A stretch of DNA of 64,000 nt from an uncultured bacterium (GCA_905215625.1 CAJMQQ010000004.1:1-64000), one strand, 5' to 3'; shown: positions 17,401 through 27,147, counted from the first letter of the stretch. A program made the numbers and translations. Notes: generated from the letters alone by a model not told the origin.

Positions 17401-18441
17401 ATGAAAAAAACGATTTCATTTATCGTGCCATCCTATAATGTTGAACACTGTTTGGAAACGGCCTTAAATTCTTTTTTGGTTGAAGAAATTTTAGAAAACA
17501 TAGAAGTAATTATAGTAGATGATGGTTCGCAGGATAATACTGCAGAGATTGCATATCAGTATGCGTTACAATACCCAGAAACGTTTCGCGTTATCCGCAA
17601 AGAGAATGGCGGGCATGGTTCAGCTATTAATTGTGGTGTTCAAATAGCAGTTGGAAAGTATATAAAAGTAATAGATGCAGATGATTGGATTGTTACTTCA
17701 AATTTAAAACAGTGGATTGCACAATTAGAGGAAAGTAATGCAGATGTGGTTTTGAACCCATTTCACATGATTAATATATCAACTAATAAAAAAGAATCCC
17801 GCCATATGTATTTGGAAAATTATAGGCGTACATATACGTTAGAAGAAATAATTTCTAATTGGAAAGCGTTTGACAGATGCATTACTTTTCATGGGATTAC
17901 ATATAACAGGCTGTTTTACACAAAATATGCTCATAAATTGCCGGAAAAAATTTTTTATGAAGATCAGGAATATGCATCTATTCCATGCTGTCATGCAGTG
18001 AGCATTCAGCCTATGGAACTTTTTATTTATCAATATATGGTTGGAAGCGCTGAACAAAGTGTAGCGCTTCCAAACCAGTTGAAACGAATTGAACATATTA
18101 AGCAGGTTGCATTGAGGATGATATCATACAGTGCTTCTTGCACAGGCCTTACGAGCTGCGGACGTTCTTTTCTGGAACAAAAAGCAGAAGGCGTAGTATT
18201 AAGTTTTTACACAATAGCGGCCACTGGAAATCCTAATAGAGCGGAAGGACGTCAGTGGTGCTATCAACTGAATCAGGAGATTAAGTCAACCTCTCCATTA
18301 TTTTATAAGAGAATACGAAAGAAATTTAGGATGTATCAAATCTTTAATTACTTGAAAATAAATACGGAATTTTATGATAAGATACTTCATTCTAAAATTT
18401 ACAATGCTTTGAGAAATAATCATCAGCGCGAGATTAAGTAA
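17401..18441 (+). CDS. GT2 family glycosyltransferase, paralogue of 14405
   Basis: The 346-residue GT-A enzyme begins KTISFIVPSYNVEHCL and contains DDGSQDNTAE, KENGGHGSAINCG and IDADDWIV. FEDQEY-like FYEDQEYASIPCC matches the paralogue's FFEDQEYSAIPCC. It starts two bases after the preceding stop. Gene order and sequence mirror the leftward operon. Confidence 0.87.
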   Translation: MKKTISFIVPSYNVEHCLETALNSFLVEEILENIEVIIVDDGSQDNTAEIAYQYALQYPETFRVIRKENGGHGSAINCGVQIAVGKYIKVIDADDWIVTSNLKQWIAQLEESNADVVLNPFHMINISTNKKESRHMYLENYRRTYTLEEIISNWKAFDRCITFHGITYNRLFYTKYAHKLPEKIFYEDQEYASIPCCHAVSIQPMELFIYQYMVGSAEQSVALPNQLKRIEHIKQVALRMISYSASCTGLTSCGRSFLEQKAEGVVLSFYTIAATGNPNRAEGRQWCYQLNQEIKSTSPLFYKRIRKKFRMYQIFNYLKINTEFYDKILHSKIYNALRNNHQREIK

Positions 18442-18457
18442 AAGGAGAAAATTATTT

Positions 18458-19258
18458 ATGAATCAGAGGATTCAAATGCTGCAAAAGCGTCTGACTAATT
18501 CGTGGCAGTATAGAGATTTACTAAAACAGTTGGTAATAAGAGATATTAAATTAAAATATCGCCGGAGCTTTTTAGGATATTTGTGGAGTGTATTAAATCC
18601 ACTTTTTATCATGTGCGTTATGACATTAATATTTTCCACTATGTTTAAAAGAAATATTGAGAATTTTCCAGTGTATCTTTTTACAGGACAGATTATGTTT
18701 AACTTTATGAATCAGTCTACACATCAGGCAATATTTTCGATTACGGGAAATAGTGCTCTTTTGAAAAAAACATATGTGCCCAAATACATTTTTACTGTTT
18801 CCAGAATTACGAGCGGACTGGTTGACTTTTTCTTTTCTTTGGGGGCACTGATTATTGTAATGTTAGCAACGAGAGCTAAGTTTACAGTGTATCTTTTTCT
18901 GACTCCATTTGTTGCCATTCAGTTATATTTGTTTTGTGTTGGTTTAGGAATGTTTCTTGCTCAGGCAAATGTATTTTTCAGAGATATTCAATATATTTAC
19001 AATGCAGTTACAACAGCCTGGATGTATTTTACACCTATTTTTTATCCTATGGAGCAGCTTCCCATGGAGATTCAATGGCTGATTAAGCATTTAAATCCTA
19101 TGTATTTTTATGTAGGGCAATTTCGAGATTTAATATATTATGGAAGGCTTCCAGGACCGGTTATCATATTTGCAGGATGTACTACCGCTATTGTTATGCT
19201 GATAATCGGAATCACTTCCTTTTTGAAGACACAAAATGATTTTATTTTATATATTTAA
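18458..19258 (+). CDS. Polysaccharide ABC exporter permease (Wzm/TagG type), second copy
   Basis: The 266-residue ABC-2 permease has the same gate-helix signature (RDIKLKYRRSFLGYLW) and six predicted membrane spans as the permease at 13614. A good AAAGGAG lies before the ATG. It pairs with the ATPase that starts 12 bp later. Two complete exporters of the same subtype in one locus are unusual and fit two alternative polymers rather than a dose effect. Confidence 0.92.
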   Translation: MNQRIQMLQKRLTNSWQYRDLLKQLVIRDIKLKYRRSFLGYLWSVLNPLFIMCVMTLIFSTMFKRNIENFPVYLFTGQIMFNFMNQSTHQAIFSITGNSALLKKTYVPKYIFTVSRITSGLVDFFFSLGALIIVMLATRAKFTVYLFLTPFVAIQLYLFCVGLGMFLAQANVFFRDIQYIYNAVTTAWMYFTPIFYPMEQLPMEIQWLIKHLNPMYFYVGQFRDLIYYGRLPGPVIIFAGCTTAIVMLIIGITSFLKTQNDFILYI

Positions 19259-19270
19259 CAGGAGTGTACT

Positions 19271-20020
19271 ATGGAGAATAAACCTGTGGTTATAGATGTG
19301 GATCATGTAACGATAAGATTCAATTTAGCCACTCAGAAGATAGATAATTTAAAAGAATATTTCATTAAACTTGTAAAAAAAGAGCTGATGTTTCAAGAAT
19401 TTCTTGCTGTAAAAGATGTCAGTTTCCAAGTAAAGAAAGGGGAAGCCTGGGGAATTGTAGGGGCAAATGGTTCAGGAAAGTCCACTATGCTGAAGGCCAT
19501 AAGCGGCATCCTTCGTCCATACAAAGGAAGTATTCAGGTAACTGGAAGCGTAGCTCCTTTGATAGAATTAGGGGCAGGTTTTGATGCGAATATGACTGCC
19601 AGAGAAAATATTTTTTTGAATGGATGCGTGTTGGGCCACTCGGAAAAATATATGAAGGAGCATTTTGAAGAGATTGTTGAATTTGCAGAATTACAGGATT
19701 TTTTAGATTCTCCTATTAAAAACTACTCGTCCGGTATGCGGGCACGATTGGGCTTTGCAATCGCAACTATGGTAAAGCCGGACATCTTAATTGTAGATGA
19801 AATATTGTCAGTAGGCGATTATAAATTCCGGAAAAAATGCGAGGAACGTATGAATTATATGCTGAGTGGTGGTACAACTTTACTATATGTATCACATTCT
19901 ATTGATGAGGTAAAAAGGCTTTGCAACCATGCTATCTGGTTAGATAAAGGAGTGGCTCGCATGATTGGAGAAGCACAGGAAGTATGCAGTGCTTATATGG
20001 CTGAGCAGGCGAAAAAATGA
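19271..20020 (+). CDS. Polysaccharide ABC exporter ATPase (short Wzt/TagH type), second copy
   Basis: The 249-residue ATPase has Walker A GANGSGKS, signature SSGMRARLGFA, Walker B ILIVDEIL and YVSHS. Like the copy at 12851 it ends soon after the nucleotide-binding domain and has no glycan-recognition tail. The two copies share long identical blocks such as GCVLGHSEKYMKEHF, and a DNA block of about 33 bp near 19370-19402 matches the other strand near 13471-13503 exactly. The last codons overlap the next gene by 4 bp (ATGA). Confidence 0.92.
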   Translation: MENKPVVIDVDHVTIRFNLATQKIDNLKEYFIKLVKKELMFQEFLAVKDVSFQVKKGEAWGIVGANGSGKSTMLKAISGILRPYKGSIQVTGSVAPLIELGAGFDANMTARENIFLNGCVLGHSEKYMKEHFEEIVEFAELQDFLDSPIKNYSSGMRARLGFAIATMVKPDILIVDEILSVGDYKFRKKCEERMNYMLSGGTTLLYVSHSIDEVKRLCNHAIWLDKGVARMIGEAQEVCSAYMAEQAKK

Positions 20021-21054
20021 TAGAGTTATCCATTATAATTCCTGTTTATCAGGCGGAGCGGTATATAGGAGAATGTTTGGAAAGCCTGTTGTGTCAAAAA
20101 TTATGCAATTATGAAATTATATGTATAGATGATGGCTCTTTTGATCGTTCAGCAGAAATTATTGAGGAATATGCCAGGCGGCATCCGCTTATAAAATACT
20201 ATTATCAGAACAATCAGGGGGTTAGCTCGGCGCGAAATCATGGCCTTCAAAGAGCGAAAGGCAAATATATTTTGTATATCGATGCCGATGATGTGATAAA
20301 AAAACAGTCTCTTGGAAAAGCTTTGAAAAAAATTAAACGCAGTCAGGCGGAAATACTGGTCTTTGGAGGGCAGGCTAAAGCGTTTTTTACTACTCCGGAA
20401 TGGGTAAAAGATGCTTTTTTTACAAGAAATACTGTATATGAACACAACTCAATACAAGCGCTATTTCACGAAAGCGGAGCTAGACCTTCTGTATGTAATA
20501 AGCTTTTTTTATGGGATATTGTAAAAGAAGCTTATTTTCCAAATCAAATAATTATTAGTGAGGATTTGGCTTTTTTATTTGATGTATTTCCAAAAGCTGA
20601 AAAAATAGTGTTTTGTTCGCAAAATATTTACCGGTACCGGATTTTAAATGAAAAATCTGCTATGCACTGTATCGAAAAAAATGTGGGAATACTGTTTGAA
20701 AATCATCTTCAAACAGTAGAGTATGTTTTGCGTTTATGGAGAAAACGTGGAATCCTGGAAAGTGAGAAAACAGAATTAAGAAAATGGGCAGTTGATTTTC
20801 TGGGATACATATATATTTTGCTTTCAGATACAGAAAAAAAAGAGGTTATTTTGCGCCTGGAGAAAATTTCTGAATGTTTGAATTTTTCAGAACAAGATAA
20901 AAGGCGTTTTTACCAACCGGATTTGCCGAAACAAAGGTTAATAAAAAAATTAGGAAAGTCTTTGTGTTATCAATTTCAGAGATACGGTTTGAAATTTGGA
21001 ATTTATAGCACAATTTTAAAGGTATATGGGAGAGTAAGAGATGATAGACGATAG
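20017..21054 (+). CDS. GT2 family glycosyltransferase
   Basis: The 345-residue enzyme has an N-terminal GT-A domain: ELSIIIPVYQAERYI, DDGSFDRSAE, NQGVSSARNHGL and IDADDV. The C-terminal half is basic and helical with no clear domain. It overlaps both neighbours, by 4 bp upstream and 14 bp downstream, so translation is coupled. It is the first gene specific to the rightward operon. Confidence 0.82.
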   Translation: MIELSIIIPVYQAERYIGECLESLLCQKLCNYEIICIDDGSFDRSAEIIEEYARRHPLIKYYYQNNQGVSSARNHGLQRAKGKYILYIDADDVIKKQSLGKALKKIKRSQAEILVFGGQAKAFFTTPEWVKDAFFTRNTVYEHNSIQALFHESGARPSVCNKLFLWDIVKEAYFPNQIIISEDLAFLFDVFPKAEKIVFCSQNIYRYRILNEKSAMHCIEKNVGILFENHLQTVEYVLRLWRKRGILESEKTELRKWAVDFLGYIYILLSDTEKKEVILRLEKISECLNFSEQDKRRFYQPDLPKQRLIKKLGKSLCYQFQRYGLKFGIYSTILKVYGRVRDDRR

Positions 21055-23734
21055 GGAATATAGGTTTAAGTTTTCGATTGTTATTGCAGTATATAATGTT
21101 GAAGCATTTTTAGCAGAGGCAATAGAAAGTCTGATTGAACAGTCTATTGGATTTAAAGAAAATGTCCAGGTTATTTTGGTTAATGATGGCTCTTCAGATA
21201 ACTCGGGAATGGTTTGTGACGAGTATCAAAAAAAATATCCAGAAAATATTATTGTTGTTCATAAAGAAAATGGTGGTGTTTCGTCTGCCAGAAATGAAGG
21301 ACTTCGCTATATTGAAGGCAGATATGTGAACTTTATGGATGGGGATGATAAATTGTCCTCCAATACGTTGGCGCTTATCGATAAATATTTTCAGGAATGG
21401 ACAGATATAAAATTATTGGCGATCCCTTTGGTATTCTTTGATGGAAAAAGGGGTAAGCATGTCTTGAATGATAAATTTAACAAGGGTACGCGAATTATTA
21501 ATTTACTGAGAGAATACCAGTATCCGCTGCTGTCATTATCCTCTGCTTTCATTACCTATGAAATAGCGAAAACGATACATTTCGATGAAAGATTAGTTAC
21601 GGCAGAAGACGCAAAAGTGATTCAGGGTATTCTTTTGACGACACTTCAATATGGAGTTGTAAGCGGAGCAACTTACTGGTATCGGAGGAGAACAACAGGC
21701 GTGAGTTCTGCTATTCAAAATTCGACACATACAAGAGAATGGTATGTGAATTATATTGAATATTTTGCAAAGTGGTGTATTGATGAAAGTAAACGTCGAA
21801 TGGGATGTGTTCCGAAATTTATTCAATATACGGTGATGTATGATTTACAGTGGAGATATCAGCTTGAAGAATTACCACTCCAAGTTTTAACAGAAAAAGA
21901 AATTCAAGAATATCTATCTTCATTAAGGTGGTTAATTCAAAATATTGATGATGAAATAATACTTTCTCAAAAACATATTTTTATTGAACACAAGCTCTTT
22001 ATATTAAAACAGAAATATGGACATATTCCTAAAAAATTCATAAGAAATAATGACATCATTTATTTTTATCAAGACAGGGCTGTTTACCAGCTTTCAAAAA
22101 ATGCAGTTAAAATAGACTTTATTAGAGTAGAGAATAATAACTTAATCATAGAAGGGTCAAGCGTTTTCTGTGAAATAGAAGATACTCCGCAAATTAACTG
22201 GTATTTAAAGGCGAATGACGATTTAATTCTTTGTGAAACTATGAAATCTCAACCGATGACGAAAAGTCTGGGAGATACGATTGCTTACAGAAGTAGATTT
22301 AAGGCGACATTAAAATTAACAAATTCACTATATAATATTAAAATTTTATGCAAAATTAATGGTATGTTTGCTGAAAAAAAGAGATTTCAATTTGGCAAAT
22401 TTTCTCCATTGCAGGGAAATATGTGGAACTCTTATTTTACTGCAGGCGATTATATAATTAGTTATAAATATAATACATTAGTTGCAAATAGATATACTAT
22501 TAAATTGCATATACATAAAGAATTGTCCTATTTAAAAGGGCTGATTAAAAAGAATACTCCAGCCTCAAAAAAAGCGGCAATATTAAGAACTTTATACAGA
22601 GTAAGGAAAAGGATACCACATAAACAGGTATGGCTGATATCCGATCGTGTAAACAAGGCGGACGATAATGGAGAGGCTCTTTTCCGATATATGAAAGAAC
22701 ATCCGGACAAGCATATAAAATGTTATTTTGCGATATCTCCTCAAAGTCCTGATTTTCAACGCTTGAAAACATATGGAACGGTTATAGCTTTTGGAGGCTG
22801 GCTATATAAATGGCTGTATATTTGTGGGGCACATATTATTTCTTCGCAGGCAGAAGATTATGTTTTTCGCCCAATTCAAAATGGAACGTCATTTTATGCA
22901 GATATAGTTTATAAGAGCCGCTTTGTTTTTTTACAGCATGGCGTCACTCAAAATGATTTGTCACGCTGGCTTAATAGAGAAAATAAAAATATTGCATTGC
23001 TGGCCACTACGACAAATGCAGAATATGCTTCTATTTTAAAAGGTAATTATTTATATGATGAATCAGTTGTAAAATTAACTGGTTTTGCGCGGTATGATCG
23101 TTTGTCTCATAATGAAATGCGTAAAATTACATTTATGCCATCGTGGCGTTCTTATCTTGTATCCACTATTACTGCCAATAGTAATGCGCCTCAGCCTTTG
23201 AATAATTTTGAAGAAAGTGCATATTACAAGGTTTATTCTGAACTGTGGAATAATGGAATTTTAATTAATAAGGCGAAAGAACTGGGATATACACTGCAAT
23301 TAATGATACATCCCAATATGGTAAATACATTGCCGTATTTTTCCTTGGATCCATATATCAAAGTTTTGCCATTTAACGAGTCGTATAATAAAATTTTTGC
23401 AGAAAGTGATTTACTGGTAACAGACTATTCTTCAGTCTCATTTGACTTTGCATATTTAAGAAAGCCTGTTTTATATTTCCAATTTGATAAGGAAGAAATA
23501 TATTCTGGAAATCACACTTTTCAAAAAGGGTACTTTGATTATGAAAAAAATGGGTTTGGTGAGGTTGAATATACATTAGACGGAATTATACAAAAAATTC
23601 TCGAGTATATGGAGCAAGGATGTCAGGTAAAAGATAGTTATTTAGAAAGAATTAACAGAACGTTTCCATTTGCTGATCAAAATAACTGCAAACGGATTTG
23701 TGAAGAAATTAAGAAACTTTTTGAAAAGCAATAG
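21041..23734 (+). CDS. GT2 domain fused to a TagF-like CDP-glycerol glycerophosphotransferase
   Basis: This 897-residue protein starts with a GT-A domain (about 1-230: FSIVIAVYNVEAFL, NDGSSDNS, MDGDDKL). A linker leads to a TagF/TarL-type domain from about residue 520, with VWLISDRVNKADDNGEALF, FLQHGVTQND, TDYSSVSFDFAYLRKPVLYFQFD and GYFDYEKNGFG. TagF-type enzymes polymerise glycerol or ribitol phosphate from CDP-alcohols on the inner membrane face. The right-hand polymer therefore probably carries an alditol phosphate. No CDP-glycerol synthase (TagD) is in the window, so the donor must come from elsewhere or from the left operon's cytidylyltransferase. Confidence 0.85.
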   Translation: MIDDREYRFKFSIVIAVYNVEAFLAEAIESLIEQSIGFKENVQVILVNDGSSDNSGMVCDEYQKKYPENIIVVHKENGGVSSARNEGLRYIEGRYVNFMDGDDKLSSNTLALIDKYFQEWTDIKLLAIPLVFFDGKRGKHVLNDKFNKGTRIINLLREYQYPLLSLSSAFITYEIAKTIHFDERLVTAEDAKVIQGILLTTLQYGVVSGATYWYRRRTTGVSSAIQNSTHTREWYVNYIEYFAKWCIDESKRRMGCVPKFIQYTVMYDLQWRYQLEELPLQVLTEKEIQEYLSSLRWLIQNIDDEIILSQKHIFIEHKLFILKQKYGHIPKKFIRNNDIIYFYQDRAVYQLSKNAVKIDFIRVENNNLIIEGSSVFCEIEDTPQINWYLKANDDLILCETMKSQPMTKSLGDTIAYRSRFKATLKLTNSLYNIKILCKINGMFAEKKRFQFGKFSPLQGNMWNSYFTAGDYIISYKYNTLVANRYTIKLHIHKELSYLKGLIKKNTPASKKAAILRTLYRVRKRIPHKQVWLISDRVNKADDNGEALFRYMKEHPDKHIKCYFAISPQSPDFQRLKTYGTVIAFGGWLYKWLYICGAHIISSQAEDYVFRPIQNGTSFYADIVYKSRFVFLQHGVTQNDLSRWLNRENKNIALLATTTNAEYASILKGNYLYDESVVKLTGFARYDRLSHNEMRKITFMPSWRSYLVSTITANSNAPQPLNNFEESAYYKVYSELWNNGILINKAKELGYTLQLMIHPNMVNTLPYFSLDPYIKVLPFNESYNKIFAESDLLVTDYSSVSFDFAYLRKPVLYFQFDKEEIYSGNHTFQKGYFDYEKNGFGEVEYTLDGIIQKILEYMEQGCQVKDSYLERINRTFPFADQNNCKRICEEIKKLFEKQ

Positions 23735-23775
23735 CCGTTGATATAAGAAAAGGATATGTATAAGAAAGGAAAAGA

Positions 23776-25287
23776 ATGGTACGGCTTCAAACATTTTTAT
23801 ATCGAACATTTTACAGGTTTCAAAATATTGCATTTGTATATATTTTATTGCTGGCAATTACATGCCCATATCAGGATATTCGTTGGGCAGGTGCTATTTC
23901 ACTAGGGGGGGCATTTTTAACAAATCGGCTGTTACATATACATAAAAGCCGTATAGGCAAATGGTTGGATCGGGTAACGGTAAAAGGAGACAGAATCTTT
24001 TTGGGGGCACAAATAATATCATTACTAACTATGCTTTTATTTGCATGGTTCCTTCGAGTAGAAAACAGTTGGGATTACGGGCAAATAATAGATTCGGCAT
24101 ATAGCTGGGTAAACAATGGAACGATACATAATTTGGCTTACTATGCGAGATATAGCAATAATCAATTAATATTATTGATTTTATCGTTATTGTTTGAAAT
24201 AATAAGAGTTTTTTCTCCAAACGCATCCATAGAGCTTTGTAAAGCAGTATCTGTTGTTGTAAATTGCTTGGTAATACAGGGAGCAATTTTTTTTACATAT
24301 AGTACAGCAAAATACTGTTTTTCTAAAAAACAAGCTTTTATAACAGGGATGCTAAGCCTGTTGTGTTCGCCATTATATTTATACAGTTCCATAATGTATA
24401 CGGATACACTTGGATTATTGCCGCTTTCTTTGACCCTTTATTTTTATGTACGCTTTCTAAAAGAAGATAGATTAAAAAGATGGCTTTTTGCTTTGGAAAG
24501 TGTTTTTTGGGGAGTTCTGGGATATTATCTGAAAGCGACTATAGGCATTGTATTGATAGCAATAGTCATAGACTTCGTTTTGAGAAATTTCAAAGAATCA
24601 TTTGTGAAAATGCGGCACAATATTGGGCTTTTCGCGATAATATTTGGCTTGACTTTTTTTGCAGAAAATATACTTATTACTAATATACTGCAAAATTTTA
24701 CAGGTATTACAGAGCAATTATATGAAGAAAATCGTTTTCCGCCTTATCACTGGATCATGATGGCTTTAAACAAAACCGGAGGATATAATCAGGAGGATGT
24801 TGAGTTTAGCAAAAGCTTTAGCACGATAGAAGAAAGAAAAGCAGCCGAGATAACGGAGATTGGTCAGCGTTTGTCGGAGCGTGGGGTATCTGGAACACTT
24901 TCTCATATTTTTTATACAAAATGGAGACGGACATGGACATATTCCACTTGTGCGGCAGATGATTATATTTGTCGAAAGCCTATAAATGAAAATATATTAC
25001 ACCAATTTTTTACTGCGGATGGAAAATTTTATTTAATTTATATCCTATATGCCCATACCTTTTGGCTACTGCTGCTATTTAATATTTGTAAATCAGCAAA
25101 GCAAAAGAAGTTTGAAAAAACGTTTGTTTTTCATCTATCGCTTTTTGGCTTATTGGCTTTTTTGAGTTTTTGGGAGTGCAATCCTCGATATTTAGTAGTA
25201 TTCCTTCCAGTTTTAATATTGCTGGAAGCAGACGGGGTGACAGCCATTTATTCAGAAGATATAGGAGGTATAGTGCCATATGTGTAA
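23776..25287 (+). CDS. GT39-like polyprenyl-phosphate-sugar glycosyltransferase (membrane)
   Basis: The 503-residue polytopic protein has about ten or more hydrophobic segments. An early acidic pair sits in the first external loop (RVENSWDYGQI), as in the ArnT/PMT/GT39 superfamily, and the membrane segments read much like other bacterial members. Such enzymes use a polyprenyl-phosphate sugar to decorate a polymer outside the cell. The next gene encodes a GtrB/DPM-like enzyme that makes exactly this kind of donor. The ATG has AAAGGAAAAG upstream. Confidence 0.7.
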   Translation: MVRLQTFLYRTFYRFQNIAFVYILLLAITCPYQDIRWAGAISLGGAFLTNRLLHIHKSRIGKWLDRVTVKGDRIFLGAQIISLLTMLLFAWFLRVENSWDYGQIIDSAYSWVNNGTIHNLAYYARYSNNQLILLILSLLFEIIRVFSPNASIELCKAVSVVVNCLVIQGAIFFTYSTAKYCFSKKQAFITGMLSLLCSPLYLYSSIMYTDTLGLLPLSLTLYFYVRFLKEDRLKRWLFALESVFWGVLGYYLKATIGIVLIAIVIDFVLRNFKESFVKMRHNIGLFAIIFGLTFFAENILITNILQNFTGITEQLYEENRFPPYHWIMMALNKTGGYNQEDVEFSKSFSTIEERKAAEITEIGQRLSERGVSGTLSHIFYTKWRRTWTYSTCAADDYICRKPINENILHQFFTADGKFYLIYILYAHTFWLLLLFNICKSAKQKKFEKTFVFHLSLFGLLAFLSFWECNPRYLVVFLPVLILLEADGVTAIYSEDIGGIVPYV

Positions 25288-26257
25288 ACCGATACTTTTT
25301 ATAGTTATTCCATGTTACAATGAGGAAGAAGTATTGCCTTTAACTGCGCCGCTTTTTCTGAACGAATTAGAAGAAATGATTGAGAATAATGCGATTGCGC
25401 CAGAAAGCAAAATCCTATTTGTAAATGATGGAAGTAAAGACAGGACATGGGATATCATTGAAAGTCTGTCAGGACAGAATTCACATTTTACGGGTATTTC
25501 TCAAAGCAGAAACAGAGGACACCAAAACGCTGTTCTAGCCGGATTGATGGAAGCAAAGGAATTTTGTGATATTACAATATCTATTGATTGTGATGGGCAG
25601 GATGACATTCATGCGATGAGAGAAATGGTAAAGGCGTATGAAAATGGCTCTGAAATCGTCTATGGAGTACGAAATAACCGAGAAACAGATACATGGTTTA
25701 AACGGATTTCTGCAGAGGGATTCTATCATGTTTTGAACTGGATGGGGGCAGAGTGTGTTTTTAACCACGCCGATTATAGGTTAATTAGTGCAAAAGTATT
25801 AAAAGAATTTGCCAACTTTAAGGAAGTAAATTTATTTCTTAGAGGTATGGTTCCATTGGTTGGCTTTAATAGTACGTCCGTATATTATAAACGAGAAGAA
25901 CGTATTGCAGGGGAAAGCCACTATCCATTGAAAAAAATGCTTGCATTGGCATTTGATGGAATTACGAGTTTGTCAATAAAACCGATTCACATGATTACAT
26001 CGTTGGGGGTTATAATTGCAGGATTGAGCTTTGCGGGAATTTTATGGTCGATTTATAGGGCATTAACTAGCACGACAGAACCAGGATGGGCATCTATTGT
26101 TTGTGTAATTTGTTTTTTGAGTGGTATCCAATTGTTATCACTGGGATGTATCGGAGAATATGTGGGAAAAACCTATATGGAGACAAAACAAAGACCAAGA
26201 TACATTATAAGCAAACGTATAGGAAATGTACCTCAAAAGCCTTTGGATAAAGAATAA
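25280..26257 (+). CDS. GtrB/DPM-like GT2 making a polyprenyl-phosphate sugar
   Basis: The 325-residue protein has a GT2 domain (LFIVIPCYNEEEVL, NDGSKDRTWD, SIDCDGQDD near residue 95) and two C-terminal membrane helices. This is the architecture of GtrB and dolichyl-phosphate-mannose synthase relatives. It likely moves a sugar onto undecaprenyl phosphate for the GT39-like enzyme before it, whose gene it overlaps by 8 bp. AGGAGG lies 10 bp upstream. It closes the rightward operon. I see no strong terminator after it. Confidence 0.87.
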   Translation: MCKPILFIVIPCYNEEEVLPLTAPLFLNELEEMIENNAIAPESKILFVNDGSKDRTWDIIESLSGQNSHFTGISQSRNRGHQNAVLAGLMEAKEFCDITISIDCDGQDDIHAMREMVKAYENGSEIVYGVRNNRETDTWFKRISAEGFYHVLNWMGAECVFNHADYRLISAKVLKEFANFKEVNLFLRGMVPLVGFNSTSVYYKREERIAGESHYPLKKMLALAFDGITSLSIKPIHMITSLGVIIAGLSFAGILWSIYRALTSTTEPGWASIVCVICFLSGIQLLSLGCIGEYVGKTYMETKQRPRYIISKRIGNVPQKPLDKE

Positions 26258-26368
26258 ATAGAAAAGTAGTTATATGTAATTCTATATGGAGGAAAATCTG
26301 TTCAGCGGAGAAAAATTATGATATAATTAACACAAATTATGGAGTTATATGCGAAAAGAGATGAAACT

Positions 26369-27115
26369 ATGAGATTATCAAAAAAACAACATTTGTATTA
26401 TGATATTATTATGAGCACTCTAGCGGTAGGGGCAGCTCTGATCGCATTTATTGATATTTCGCAGGGGCTAAATGAATGGCAGCAGTTGTTGGATCATGTT
26501 TTGTGGTTGATTTTTTCGATAGATTATATCATCCGTTTCCGGGCAGCACCGAAAAAAAGTGTTTTTATTAAGACAAATATTTGTGATCTTGTTGCAATAA
26601 TTCCTTTTTATACGATTTTTAGAGCATTTAGACTACAAAAGGTAATGAAGTCGCTTAAATTTTTAAAATTTCCAAGGATTATTGCTTTTTTGTACCGTCC
26701 ACTACGAAAGGCTAAACGCTTTTTAAATACCAATGGCTTTAAGTATGTAGTCTTTGTAACTGTAATAATGATTGGAGCAGGCGGTGTCTTAATTCATTTT
26801 GCAGAAGGCATGAGTTATGGAGATGGCCTTTGGTGGGCTTTTGTAACAGCCACTACAGTAGGATATGGGGATATATCTCCGACAACACTTTATGGACGGA
26901 TTATTGCTACTGTATTGATGCTATTGGGAATTGGATTAATTGGTACAGTGACAAGTACATTAACTTCATATTTTTTGAAAATTCAAGATAAAAGTACAAA
27001 AAATCAGGTTATAGATATTATTAAGAATAAATTAGAACATTTAGACGAGTTATCAGATGATGAGGTGGAAGATATTTGTTCGACAATAAAAGGGTTACAT
27101 AGAAAAAAGCATTAA
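26369..27115 (+). CDS. Voltage-gated-like potassium channel
   Basis: The 248-residue membrane protein has about six helices. S4-like FRAFRLQKVMKSLKFLKFPRI carries regularly spaced positive residues. A pore loop with TTVGYGDISP, the potassium selectivity filter, lies near residue 178. It resembles KvAP/Kch-type ion transporters with a short C-terminal coiled tail. An in-frame ATG at 26339 lacks a ribosome site, and the ATG at 26369 is the better start though its site is weak. It looks unrelated to the glycan genes and is followed by a terminator. Confidence 0.87.
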   Translation: MRLSKKQHLYYDIIMSTLAVGAALIAFIDISQGLNEWQQLLDHVLWLIFSIDYIIRFRAAPKKSVFIKTNICDLVAIIPFYTIFRAFRLQKVMKSLKFLKFPRIIAFLYRPLRKAKRFLNTNGFKYVVFVTVIMIGAGGVLIHFAEGMSYGDGLWWAFVTATTVGYGDISPTTLYGRIIATVLMLLGIGLIGTVTSTLTSYFLKIQDKSTKNQVIDIIKNKLEHLDELSDDEVEDICSTIKGLHRKKH

Positions 27116-27147
27116 TGAGGTTAATATGCTAAATGACTTATAGAAGT

